Origin: an uncultured Clostridia bacterium
GTDB taxonomy: Bacteria; Bacillota; Clostridia; Christensenellales; Borkfalkiaceae
Direction of reading: 5' to 3'
DNA length: 6,585 nt
Assembly: GCA_947176445.1 (NCBI GenBank)
Contig: CAMWQK010000050.1
Coordinates: 1 to 6,585, forward strand
Shown here one piece after another: positions 1 to 5,519 of this stretch. Each line of letters begins with the position of its first letter. Positions within the stretch are counted from its first letter, which is position 1. A model generated the notes under the pieces. That model was not told the DNA's origin. It searched no databases and was given only the letters and a program-made list of their open reading frames with translations. A program made the position numbers and the translations under genes.

Positions 1-912
1 CAAAAACTCGGGCGACGGCGTGCCGTCGTCCGCCGTGTACAGCGGAATAAGCGACTTATCGTAGCCGGGCGAACCGTTGGGCTTCAAGTTGAAGGGCGTA
101 TCGGTATCCGAGACCTTGTCTGCAATAACGCGCGTATTCGAAATCGCCTGCGGAAGGTTCGGGAAGAGTGCCGCCATCTCGTCGCCCGATTTCATATAGA
201 ACTCGTGGGTAGACATCTTCATGCGCGCGGGATCGTCGAGCGTCTTCTTCATCTGAATGCACATGAGGACGTCCTGCATCTCCCAGTCCTCTTTTTTGAG
301 GTAGTGCACGTCGTTGGTGGCGACGAGCTGGATGCCCGTCTCCTCCGAAATGCGCACAAGATGCGGCAAAATCTGCTTCTGTTCGGGAATGCCGTGATCC
401 TGAATTTCGATATAGAAATCCTCGCCGTAGATCTCCTTCATTTCGAGCGCAAACTTCTTCGCGCCCTCGTAGGCGCCCGCCATCAGAAGGCGCGGCAACC
501 GCCCCGCAAGGCATGCGGAGAGACAAATGACGCCCTCCGAATGATCTTTGAGCGTTTTATAGTCGATGCGCGGACGGTAATAATAGCCGTCAACGAACGC
601 CGTGGAGTCCATCTGTACGAGGTTGACGTACCCTGCCTTGTTCTTGGCGAGCAAAATGAGGTGATCGGCCTGCTGGCTGTTCTTGACCTTATAGTCATCC
701 ACGACATAGAACTCGCAGCCGACGATATATTTGATCCCGTGCTTTTTGCACTCCTCGGCAAAGTAGAGCGAAGAATACATATTGCCGTGATCGGTGACCG
801 CCACGGCATTGATGTTGTTTGCGACGCAGTGTTCGATGAGCTCGTCCACCTTCACCGCCCCGTCGAGCAGACTGTATTCCGTGTGAAGATGTAAGTGCAC
901 AAAATCCGTCAT
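1..912 (-). CDS. dnaE: DNA polymerase III alpha subunit, N-terminal part (PHP domain), 3' end outside window
   Basis: Replicative DNA polymerase catalytic subunit; 304 codons are visible and the frame is still open at base 1, so most of the protein (usually 1,000-1,200 aa) lies outside. The product begins MTDFVHLHLHTEYSLLDGA, the PHP-domain signature of bacterial DnaE. Metal-ligand type residues are present at H8 and H10, D41-H42 (VTDHGNMYS) and E67 (VGCEFYV); a later ATNDVHYL motif carries another Asp/His pair. The PHP site therefore looks intact, as in many Gram-positive DnaE proteins, unlike the degenerate E. coli one; a proofreading or metal-dependent role for it is family knowledge, not shown here. 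The ATG at 912 overlaps the whiA stop as ATGA (909-912), with GAGGAG 8 nt upstream inside whiA, so the two genes are probably translationally coupled. Which DnaE type it is (DnaE1 or DnaE3) cannot be decided from this part. Confidence 0.96.
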   Translation of the reverse strand, partial: MTDFVHLHLHTEYSLLDGAVKVDELIEHCVANNINAVAVTDHGNMYSSLYFAEECKKHGIKYIVGCEFYVVDDYKVKNSQQADHLILLAKNKAGYVNLVQMDSTAFVDGYYYRPRIDYKTLKDHSEGVICLSACLAGRLPRLLMAGAYEGAKKFALEMKEIYGEDFYIEIQDHGIPEQKQILPHLVRISEETGIQLVATNDVHYLKKEDWEMQDVLMCIQMKKTLDDPARMKMSTHEFYMKSGDEMAALFPNLPQAISNTRVIADKVSDTDTPFNLKPNGSPGYDKSLIPLYTADDGTPSPEFL

Positions 913-1856
913 TCCCCTCTCTCCTCGCTTTTGTAAATTTCCATGAGCTTGCGCATGCGGTGATTGCAGCAGCTCTTCGAAATATCCAGCCCCGCAGCAA
1001 GCTCTTCGAGCGACTGCGTCGGATATTTCAGCCGCCGCATGGCAAGCGTATATAAAGGCTCTTCGAGCCGCCCCAAAATTCCCTTCTCTTTGAGCGCCGT
1101 GATTGCAAGAATTTGCTTCGCGCTCGCGATTGCCGCCCTGTCCGCATTGCCCGAAAAACAGTTGCCGACGCGGTTTTCGCGGTTGCTCTCTTCCCGCGCC
1201 TCGGTCAGCTGTTCGAGCTTTTTGAGCGCCGACGACGCGCCCGTGAGCGATAAAAAGTCGCTGATCGCCTCGCGACTCTTGCTGTATACGACGAACTTTT
1301 CGCCCCGCTTCACCGTCCGCGCGAGGATTTCCACGCGTTCGAGAAGTTCGAGCGTCTCCTCGGCGATCCCCTCGTCCTCAAAGATGACTTCGAGGTGATA
1401 CCCCGTCTTCGATCCGCTCCGCGGCAGGGTGCAGCTCCCGCTCCCCAAAAAAGCGCAGCGGATGAACGTGAGCGTCTCCTCATCGCCGTGAATGAGCCCG
1501 ATGACGCCGCCGTCGGCAATCTGTCCGTTCGCACCGACATAGAAGCCGCATGCCTCCAAAATCTCTTCGGCACGCTGCCCAACACAGCGGAACGTCAGCT
1601 TGTCCCGCGAGCGCTTGGGGTCGTATACCGCCTCTTTCAGCTCCGTTCTTACACCGAACCGTGCCTCGACGATCCCCGCAAAATACTCCGCAATGCGCTC
1701 CTGTTCTACCGAAAATTCAAAGCCTGCGCCGCCTGCTCCCGCCACGGCGCGCCCGCACGTTCTGAGAAAGGCAGAGACCGCTGCGGTCTGTTCTCTCTCC
1801 GTATTCGGCGGAATGCTCAACAGCTCCCGCTTGATTTCCCAGGTAAAATTTGCCAC
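909..1856 (-). CDS. whiA: WhiA family DNA-binding regulator
   Basis: Conserved WhiA (DUF199) regulator, 315 aa, close to the family's usual length. In Streptomyces it is a sporulation transcription factor; in Bacillota it is linked to cell division and growth, with the molecular role less clear. The N-terminus (ANFTWEIKREL) and the central part, containing FIRCAFLGSGSCTLP followed by GYHLEV, match the degenerate LAGLIDADG homing-endonuclease-like fold. The NRENRVGNC stretch starts the linker region, and the C-terminus (about 275-315, QSLEELAAGLDISKSCCNHR) is the helix-turn-helix. The start is GTG at 1854-1856, preceded by AGGTG with a 5-nt spacer; the frame is closed by TAA at 1878-1880 and no ATG lies between. 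It lies downstream of the PHP phosphoesterase gene (77-nt gap) and overlaps dnaE by 4 nt. The rapZ and yvcK genes that commonly precede whiA are absent. Confidence 0.95.
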   Translation of the reverse strand: MANFTWEIKRELLSIPPNTEREQTAAVSAFLRTCGRAVAGAGGAGFEFSVEQERIAEYFAGIVEARFGVRTELKEAVYDPKRSRDKLTFRCVGQRAEEILEACGFYVGANGQIADGGVIGLIHGDEETLTFIRCAFLGSGSCTLPRSGSKTGYHLEVIFEDEGIAEETLELLERVEILARTVKRGEKFVVYSKSREAISDFLSLTGASSALKKLEQLTEAREESNRENRVGNCFSGNADRAAIASAKQILAITALKEKGILGRLEEPLYTLAMRRLKYPTQSLEELAAGLDISKSCCNHRMRKLMEIYKSEERGE

Positions 1857-1861
1857 TTGCG

Positions 1862-1866
1862 CACCT
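1862..1866 (-). promoter_or_regulatory. Shine-Dalgarno of whiA
   Basis: Minus-strand AGGTG, 5 nt before the GTG start at 1856. It supports this non-ATG start, for which no in-frame ATG alternative exists upstream. Confidence 0.6.
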
Positions 1867-1877
1867 AATTCATCGAT

Positions 1878-1892
1878 TTATGTCTGACATAA
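1878..1892. promoter_or_regulatory. Perfect 15-bp palindrome upstream of whiA, candidate operator
   Basis: TTATGTC-T-GACATAA, two perfect 7-bp arms around one base, lies 21 bp before the whiA start codon in the 77-nt gap after the PHP gene. A TATTAT hexamer on the minus strand (1894-1889) overlaps its upstream arm, an arrangement in which a dimeric regulator could block a promoter. No good -35 element is visible at 15-18 bp spacing, so the promoter itself is weakly supported. As RNA the arms could form only a stem with an impossible 1-nt loop, which favours a DNA-binding site over a terminator. The binding protein is unknown. Confidence 0.4.
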
Positions 1893-1933
1893 TACTGTGT
1901 TTCGTCGTTAAAATACCGTTTTACTCAAAATAA

Positions 1934-2710
1934 TTATAATTTTTTACGCTTATATTCCGCCAGACGGAAATTCGGAAGCCGACCGTCGATGTTGTCGATC
2001 CGATCGAGCGGGATCCCCACCCGCATGATCTGCTCCTCGGCAAGTTTGCAATCTCCGATACGGGAAATGGAATGTGCGTCCGAATTGACGACGAAGCGCA
2101 CCCCCGTCTTCTCCACTTCATAGAGTTCATCGTCGGTCAGATGGTTCTTCTTGGAATTGAGCTCCATATACGTTCCGTAATCACGGCACGCCTTCGCCAC
2201 CTCTACCGCGTCGGCAAAGCACTGGAAGTTGACGTGCGTGACGACGTCTATGGGATTGCGCTTGATCGCGTTGATATAGGCGGAAGTCGTATCCTTGACG
2301 AGCTGCTTCGAGGGCTTGAGAAAGGTCTTGTTCTTGATATAGTTTCCCGCGCCCAGATGCCACAGATCGCGCAGAGACGCGTATTTGACGAGGATATGCA
2401 CGCCGCAGAGGTATACATCGAAGTCTTTGAAGTCCTCAGGTCGCAGATCGCACTCCCCTTCGTAGCCGCGGATATTGCTCTCAATCCCGACGAGCACGCG
2501 CATGCCCGTCTTTTCCTCCGCTTCGCGGATCTCCTTGATGAACCGCTCCTTCTCCCTGCGCTTGATGCCGAAGCAGAGATGGGAAAACCCATGCTCGCTG
2601 ATGGCAACTTCTTTGAGTCCGATCTCTTTTGCACGCAACGCGTTCTCTTCGATTTTGTTTTTTCCGTCCGAATACGTCGTGTGCGTATGATAATCGGCAG
2701 TCAGTTTCAT
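1934..2710 (-). CDS. PHP-domain metal-dependent phosphoesterase
   Basis: PHP-superfamily hydrolase of 258 aa, related to the YcdX/histidinol-phosphatase-like group; the natural substrate cannot be told from sequence. Metal-site residues appear in the expected order: H8 and H10 (DYHTHTTYSDG), E39-H40 (ISEHGF), E77 (VGIESNI), H105 (CGVHIL), H159 (THVNF), and D211/H213 (VNSDAH), so the trinuclear site looks complete. The frame extends upstream to 2800, but the start chosen is ATG at 2710: it has GGAGAG with a 7-nt spacer and puts the HTH motif at residue 8, as is usual, whereas the longer form would add 30 unlike residues and overlap murB. It lies 40 nt after murB and before whiA, probably in one operon. 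PHP genes often occur beside murB and whiA in Clostridia. Histidinol phosphatase (hisK) is possible, but no his genes are near. Confidence 0.88.
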   Translation of the reverse strand: MKLTADYHTHTTYSDGKNKIEENALRAKEIGLKEVAISEHGFSHLCFGIKRREKERFIKEIREAEEKTGMRVLVGIESNIRGYEGECDLRPEDFKDFDVYLCGVHILVKYASLRDLWHLGAGNYIKNKTFLKPSKQLVKDTTSAYINAIKRNPIDVVTHVNFQCFADAVEVAKACRDYGTYMELNSKKNHLTDDELYEVEKTGVRFVVNSDAHSISRIGDCKLAEEQIMRVGIPLDRIDNIDGRLPNFRLAEYKRKKL

Positions 2711-2717
2711 CTTGTAA

Positions 2718-2723
2718 CTCTCC
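2718..2723 (-). promoter_or_regulatory. Shine-Dalgarno that fixes the PHP gene start
   Basis: GGAGAG on the minus strand, 7 nt before ATG 2710. It decides for the short N-terminus over the in-frame extension up to 2800. Confidence 0.7.
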
Positions 2724-2725
2724 AA

Positions 2726-2739
2726 AGGGCGTTCGCCCT
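2726..2739 (-). other. Small hairpin between murB and the PHP gene
   Basis: AGGGCG-AA-CGCCCT on the minus strand is a perfect inverted repeat, giving a 5-bp GC-rich stem with a 4-nt loop in RNA. It lies in the 40-nt gap, only 2 nt upstream of the PHP gene's GGAGAG. It is followed by TTT and not a real U-tract, so it is not a convincing terminator. It could stabilise or process the message or tune access to the ribosome site; this is inference. Confidence 0.4.
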
Positions 2740-2750
2740 CCCATATGTAT

Positions 2751-3635
2751 TTACGGAATGCGCCTGATTTCCTCGCGGAGCGCAATTCCCCTCTTTTCAA
2801 AGACCGTATTTTTTATTCGCTCAATCAGCCGCGCAACGTCCGCAGCCGTCCCGCCGCGGTTGATGATGAAGTTCGCATGCACGTCCGAGACGGTCGCCCC
2901 GCCCTCTCGCGCGCCCTTCAAGCCGCATTCGTCGATGATCTTCCCCGCAGAATACCCTTCGGGATTGACGAACACACAGCCCATGCTGCGCCCCTTGGGA
3001 AGGTGCGCCCGTCGCGCGCGGTATATTGCCGCCTCACGGAGAATGTGTCCGCTCTCCGATACAGCGCCCTTCAATCCGACTCCGAGCACGACCGCGCCGT
3101 GCAAAAATAAGCTGTCTTTTAAGGAAAAGGCGCACTCTTTCTCACTCAATCGCACCAGATCGCCCTCGATTTCCGCGTCTACATAGCTGACAACGTCGGA
3201 AAAATGCCGCACGGCGATCCCCGCGTTCATAGCTGTTCCCCCGCCGACCGTCATCGGAATGCCCGTAAACGGTTCAAACCCGCCGATTTCAAAGGCGCGG
3301 CAGGCACGCAGGAGCGCACCGCCCGTCACGCCCGTCTCGGCGTAAACGGTATCCTGCCCCGTCCGCTCGATGCGGGAAAGCGAGCAAAACCGCACGACAA
3401 CGCCATCGAAATCTTCGTCCTGCGGGAGCACGTTCGCACCCGCGCCCAAAATGCAGTACGGAATGCCGAAGTCCTTCAAAAAAGAGATCAAACGCACCGC
3501 CTCGGCGAAATATTTGGGATAGGCGGCAACTTCGGCGTATCCGCCGCAGCCGATCGTCGTATGCCGCGCAAACGAAAACCTGCGCTCTATATCGAGCAGC
3601 GGAAACCTCTGTTGAATCAGGGTAAATATATCCAA
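2751..3635 (-). CDS. murB: UDP-N-acetylenolpyruvoylglucosamine reductase, divergent active site
   Basis: FAD-dependent MurB family protein (294 aa), expected to reduce UDP-GlcNAc-enolpyruvate to UDP-MurNAc with NADPH in the cytoplasm, the second committed step of peptidoglycan synthesis. FAD-domain signatures: TTIGCGGYAEV (26-36), GAGANVLPQD (64-73), FTGIPMTVGGGTAMNAG (123-139). The C-terminal part has GCVFVNPEGYSAGKIIDECG (219-238) and HANFIIN (253-259). Length and lack of the extra type I loop fit a type II enzyme. Compared with E. coli, Glu325 is kept (E289), but Arg159 is Lys (K173; LKD in place of YRD) and Ser229 is Cys (C220). The FAD-contact GSN is GAN and the usual IPG is IPM. The start chosen is TTG at 3635 with AAGGAG 5 nt upstream; the longer frame from GTG 3659 has no Shine-Dalgarno. 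Fold and locus support MurB; full activity is uncertain. Confidence 0.88.
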   Translation of the reverse strand: MDIFTLIQQRFPLLDIERRFSFARHTTIGCGGYAEVAAYPKYFAEAVRLISFLKDFGIPYCILGAGANVLPQDEDFDGVVVRFCSLSRIERTGQDTVYAETGVTGGALLRACRAFEIGGFEPFTGIPMTVGGGTAMNAGIAVRHFSDVVSYVDAEIEGDLVRLSEKECAFSLKDSLFLHGAVVLGVGLKGAVSESGHILREAAIYRARRAHLPKGRSMGCVFVNPEGYSAGKIIDECGLKGAREGGATVSDVHANFIINRGGTAADVARLIERIKNTVFEKRGIALREEIRRIP

Positions 3636-3641
3636 ATTACG

Positions 3642-3678
3642 CTCCTTACATTCTACCACAATACGGCGAAAAACTCAA
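3642..3678 (-). promoter_or_regulatory. Sigma-A-type promoter and Shine-Dalgarno of murB
   Basis: On the minus strand, TTGAGT (3678-3673) and TAGAAT (3655-3650) are separated by exactly 17 nt, with TGG directly before the -10 (extended -10 form). The -35 overlaps the stop codon of the upstream gene. AAGGAG at 3647-3642 lies 5 nt before the TTG start. A start of transcription 6-7 nt after the -10 would fall near 3643, inside the Shine-Dalgarno, so this promoter would give a nearly leaderless murB message while read-through RNA would carry the full site. Confidence 0.55.
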
Positions 3679-4580
3679 ACGTTTTGCAAGAATTTTAAGA
3701 TGTTTTCCTTATCTTCTTTGCGGCGTGCAAGCTCCTTGAGTTCGTCGAGCGCACTGCGCGAAGAGAACGCACTCACCGTCCGCTCCGCGCGGTCCAGTTC
3801 GCCCACCGAATACATGCCGATCTGATGGAGTGTTCCCTGTATCTCGGCGGATAAGAGCGTCTCCAAAAAAGCAAAACAGTCGGTGCGCTTTTCGGAAGAG
3901 AGCACGGAGATATATTGATAGAGATCGCAGTAGGCGGGCAGATCCTTTTTATAGACCTGCGCCCCGCGCGATTCGAACCGACACGCATCGCGCTGCGTAC
4001 CGAGGAGATATCGGAAATCCCCGTTGAGGAAACCGACGTACGCCGTGAGCGAATCCATCTCCTCGCCCTCAATCTCCGCAAGCGCAGCCGAAACCTGCGG
4101 GAGATTGCTGCCGCCGCAGGAGATGACCGTGCTCCCCGCCGCAGAGAAATCCTCGGACAGCGAATAGAGCGCGTACTCGCCCCTGCACCAGGGCACGGCA
4201 AGGCACCCCGCGTCCGTGCGTCCGCCCGCGAACTCGTACGGGAGCGGCAGTGCGTATTCGGGCGCGAGGTCGAAACCGACCCCATAGGAGACGATATCGG
4301 GCGTCTGACCGCTCCCGAACGCCTCCTCCGCGCCCTCGCAGGTCATCGAGGTAATGAGATAGTATACGTTCTGATCGCGTTTACTTACCTGTCGCGCAAC
4401 GTTCTTCAAAAATGCCGTACGCGAGCCCTTTCCGCCCTCGAACGTGTCGATATTCCAGATGCGCACGACGCGCTTCTGCACCTCTGCGACCGCCTCACGC
4501 GGATAGAGTGCAACGCCGATGAGCACCGCAACCGACAGTAATCCCAACATGATACAACGAATGATTTTCAACTTTTTCAC
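3675..4580 (-). CDS. Small exported solute-binding-protein-like protein, orphan
   Basis: Predicted secreted protein of 301 aa resembling extracellular solute-binding proteins of sugar ABC transporters (SBP_bac_1 type), but shorter than the usual 400-450 aa. Residues 1-9 are basic (KKLKIIR), 10-26 form a hydrophobic segment, and AVA (30-32) before E33 could be a signal peptidase I site. No lipobox Cys follows, so it is not an evident lipoprotein; it may be released or held by an uncleaved anchor. Family-like stretches: VVRIWNIDTFEGGKGSR (38-54), GQTPDIVSYGVGF (91-103), LAVPWCRGEYALYS (127-140), FLNGDFRYLLGTQRD (184-198) and the SBP C-terminal pattern LLSAEIQGTLHQIGMYSV (242-259). No permease or ATPase gene is nearby. 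The GTG start is the first start codon after an in-frame TAA at 4584-4586; no Shine-Dalgarno precedes it. Ligand and role are unknown; it ends 39 nt before the murB start. Confidence 0.72.
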   Translation of the reverse strand: MKKLKIIRCIMLGLLSVAVLIGVALYPREAVAEVQKRVVRIWNIDTFEGGKGSRTAFLKNVARQVSKRDQNVYYLITSMTCEGAEEAFGSGQTPDIVSYGVGFDLAPEYALPLPYEFAGGRTDAGCLAVPWCRGEYALYSLSEDFSAAGSTVISCGGSNLPQVSAALAEIEGEEMDSLTAYVGFLNGDFRYLLGTQRDACRFESRGAQVYKKDLPAYCDLYQYISVLSSEKRTDCFAFLETLLSAEIQGTLHQIGMYSVGELDRAERTVSAFSSRSALDELKELARRKEDKENILKFLQNV

Positions 4581-4585
4581 GCATT

Positions 4586-4591
4586 ATTATA
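4586..4591 (-). promoter_or_regulatory. Candidate -10 element (TATAAT) directly before the SBP-like gene
   Basis: A consensus TATAAT lies 5 nt upstream of the GTG start at 4580, just after the yebC terminator, so a promoter is expected here. No TTGACA-like -35 is visible at 16-18 bp. Transcription would begin at or next to the G of GTG, giving a leaderless message, which agrees with the missing Shine-Dalgarno. Confidence 0.45.
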
Positions 4592-4621
4592 TGCGTTCGT
4601 TGGCGCGGTTCATACATGGGA

Positions 4622-4656
4622 CAATAAAAATAGGAGGACGCAATTTAGCGTCCTCC
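4622..4656 (-). terminator. Rho-independent terminator of yebC
   Basis: On the minus strand a perfect 9-bp stem GGAGGACGC / GCGTCCTCC (plus positions 4648-4656 and 4633-4641) encloses a 6-nt loop TAAATT and is followed by TATTTTTATT. It separates the rplT-trmH-yebC block from the SBP-like gene. On the plus strand no U-tract follows, so it is one-directional. Confidence 0.9.
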
Positions 4657-4760
4657 CCGTTCGGATTTCCCGAAGTTTGTTCGAAAAATACGAACTCTAT
4701 CTGCAAGCGTTTCCGCTGACAGTAAGAGTTTGTATCCGATTTATAAATTTATACGTTTGC
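4657..4760 (-). other. Structured 3' region of yebC with three predicted hairpins
   Basis: Minus-strand RNA between the yebC stop and the terminator can form three hairpins. The first (4731-4696 region) pairs AACTCT with AGAGTT at its base, then a 2x2 internal loop, CTGT with GCAG (one G-U) and AGCG with CGCT, capped by a GAAA tetraloop; one C/U mismatch interrupts it. The second pairs GTTCG with CGAAC (4695-4679) over a 7-nt loop. The third pairs TTCGG with CCGAA (4674-4660) over a 5-nt loop. With the terminator this makes four consecutive stems. It could be a long 3' UTR, a processed small RNA, or a leader acting on the next gene; I recognise no known riboswitch class. Confidence 0.4.
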
Positions 4761-5501
4761 TTAGTCCTCTTCGTCCTCTTCGGGAAGCTCGACGTTGTGG
4801 TATACGTCCTGCACATCGTCGTTCTCCTCGAGCTTGTCGAGCATCTTCTTGAACGTTTCAAGCTTATCCACATCGAGCGTGATCTTGTTCTGCGGGATCA
4901 TAGAGATTTCCGCTTGCAGGAAGTTCAAGCCCTTCTCTTCGAGGTACTTGCGCGCCGCCGAAAACTCGGAGACGGGCGTATAGATCTCAAATGCGTCCTC
5001 TTCGGTGATAACGTCCTCCGCGCCCGCCTCGATGGCGTACTCGGTGACCTCGTCCTCGCTCAGCCCGGGCGTGCGCTCCACCGCGATATAGCCCTTCGTA
5101 TCGAACATGTACGAGACGCAACCGGTGTTGCCGAGCGAGCCGCCGTGCTTGCTCATGATCGCGCGGACGTCGCCCGCCGTACGGTTGATATTGTCGGTCA
5201 GCGTCGTGATGATGACGGCTGCGCCGCCCACGCCGTATCCCTCGTAGGTGAGTTCCTTATACTCCTTATCGCCCAGCTCGCCCGCCGCGCGCTTGATCGA
5301 ACGCTCGATATTGTCGTTCGGCATGTTCGCCGCCTTCGCCTTGGCGATGACGTCGGCAAGTTTGGAGTTGGTATCGGGGTTGGGGTTGGTCTTTGCCGCA
5401 ACGGCGATCTCTCTGCCGAGCTTGGTGAAGATCTTCCCTCTTGCAGCGTCCGCCTTACCCTTTTTTGCCTGAATATTGTGCCATTTGCTGTGTCCTGACA
5501 T
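4761..5501 (-). CDS. yebC: YebC/TACO1 family translation factor
   Basis: Probable YebC-family protein of 246 aa, the typical length. It starts with the hallmark MSGHSKWHNIQAKKGK, followed by the LGREIAVAAK and ADVIAKAKAANMPNDNIERS stretches of domain 1, then YEGYGVGGAAVIITTLTDN and GGSLGNTGCVSYMF (about residues 86-133). The C-terminus ends in a very acidic tail (LPEEDEED). Family members were long annotated as transcriptional regulators; more recent work links bacterial YebC and mitochondrial TACO1 to translation of proline-rich stretches on the ribosome. The full-length hallmark N-terminus suits the YebC group, though the YeeI-like subgroup cannot be ruled out. ATG 5501 has AAGGAG (5513-5508) with a 6-nt spacer. 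It lies 18 nt after the methyltransferase gene and is followed by a strong terminator, so it closes the operon; the ribosome-related neighbours fit a translation role. Confidence 0.95.
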   Translation of the reverse strand: MSGHSKWHNIQAKKGKADAARGKIFTKLGREIAVAAKTNPNPDTNSKLADVIAKAKAANMPNDNIERSIKRAAGELGDKEYKELTYEGYGVGGAAVIITTLTDNINRTAGDVRAIMSKHGGSLGNTGCVSYMFDTKGYIAVERTPGLSEDEVTEYAIEAGAEDVITEEDAFEIYTPVSEFSAARKYLEEKGLNFLQAEISMIPQNKITLDVDKLETFKKMLDKLEENDDVQDVYHNVELPEEDEED

Positions 5502-5519
5502 ATCTTTCTCCTTACAATA

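Noticed and set aside
205..894. Long plus-strand open frame (229 codons) opposite dnaE
   Set aside because: It is the complement of a clear DnaE PHP domain in a GC-rich gene, has no recognisable family motif, and its existence follows from the codon bias of the real gene.
1933..1938. TATAAT on the minus strand overlapping the PHP stop codon as a whiA promoter
   Set aside because: No -35-like hexamer at 16-18 bp (GC-rich bases there), and the AT-rich stretch AATTATAATT can give this match by chance.
2072..2767. Plus-strand open frame (231 codons) opposite the PHP gene
   Set aside because: Antisense shadow of a gene with an intact metal site; no credible ribosome site or family signature.
2711..2800. 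30-residue N-terminal extension of the PHP protein
   Set aside because: It overlaps murB, has no ribosome site, and the ATG at 2710 has GGAGAG at 7 nt and the normal family N-terminus.
3636..3659. GTG start at 3659 for murB
   Set aside because: It has no Shine-Dalgarno, and its reading would translate the AAGGAG and part of the -10 region; TTG 3635 is preceded by AAGGAG at good spacing.
3915..4541. Plus-strand open frame (208 codons) opposite the SBP-like gene
   Set aside because: The minus strand carries a signal peptide and ordered SBP motifs; this arginine-rich frame shows none and no ribosome site.
4657..4760. Known riboswitch or T-box upstream of the SBP-like gene
   Set aside because: None of the conserved cores I know (for example the T-box antiterminator sequence or the TPP core) is present; left as an unnamed structured region.
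4677..5498. Plus-strand open frame (273 codons) opposite yebC
   Set aside because: It covers yebC almost exactly on the other strand and begins inside the structured 3' region; its leucine/valine/arginine-rich product is what the complement of an acidic, lysine-rich gene gives.
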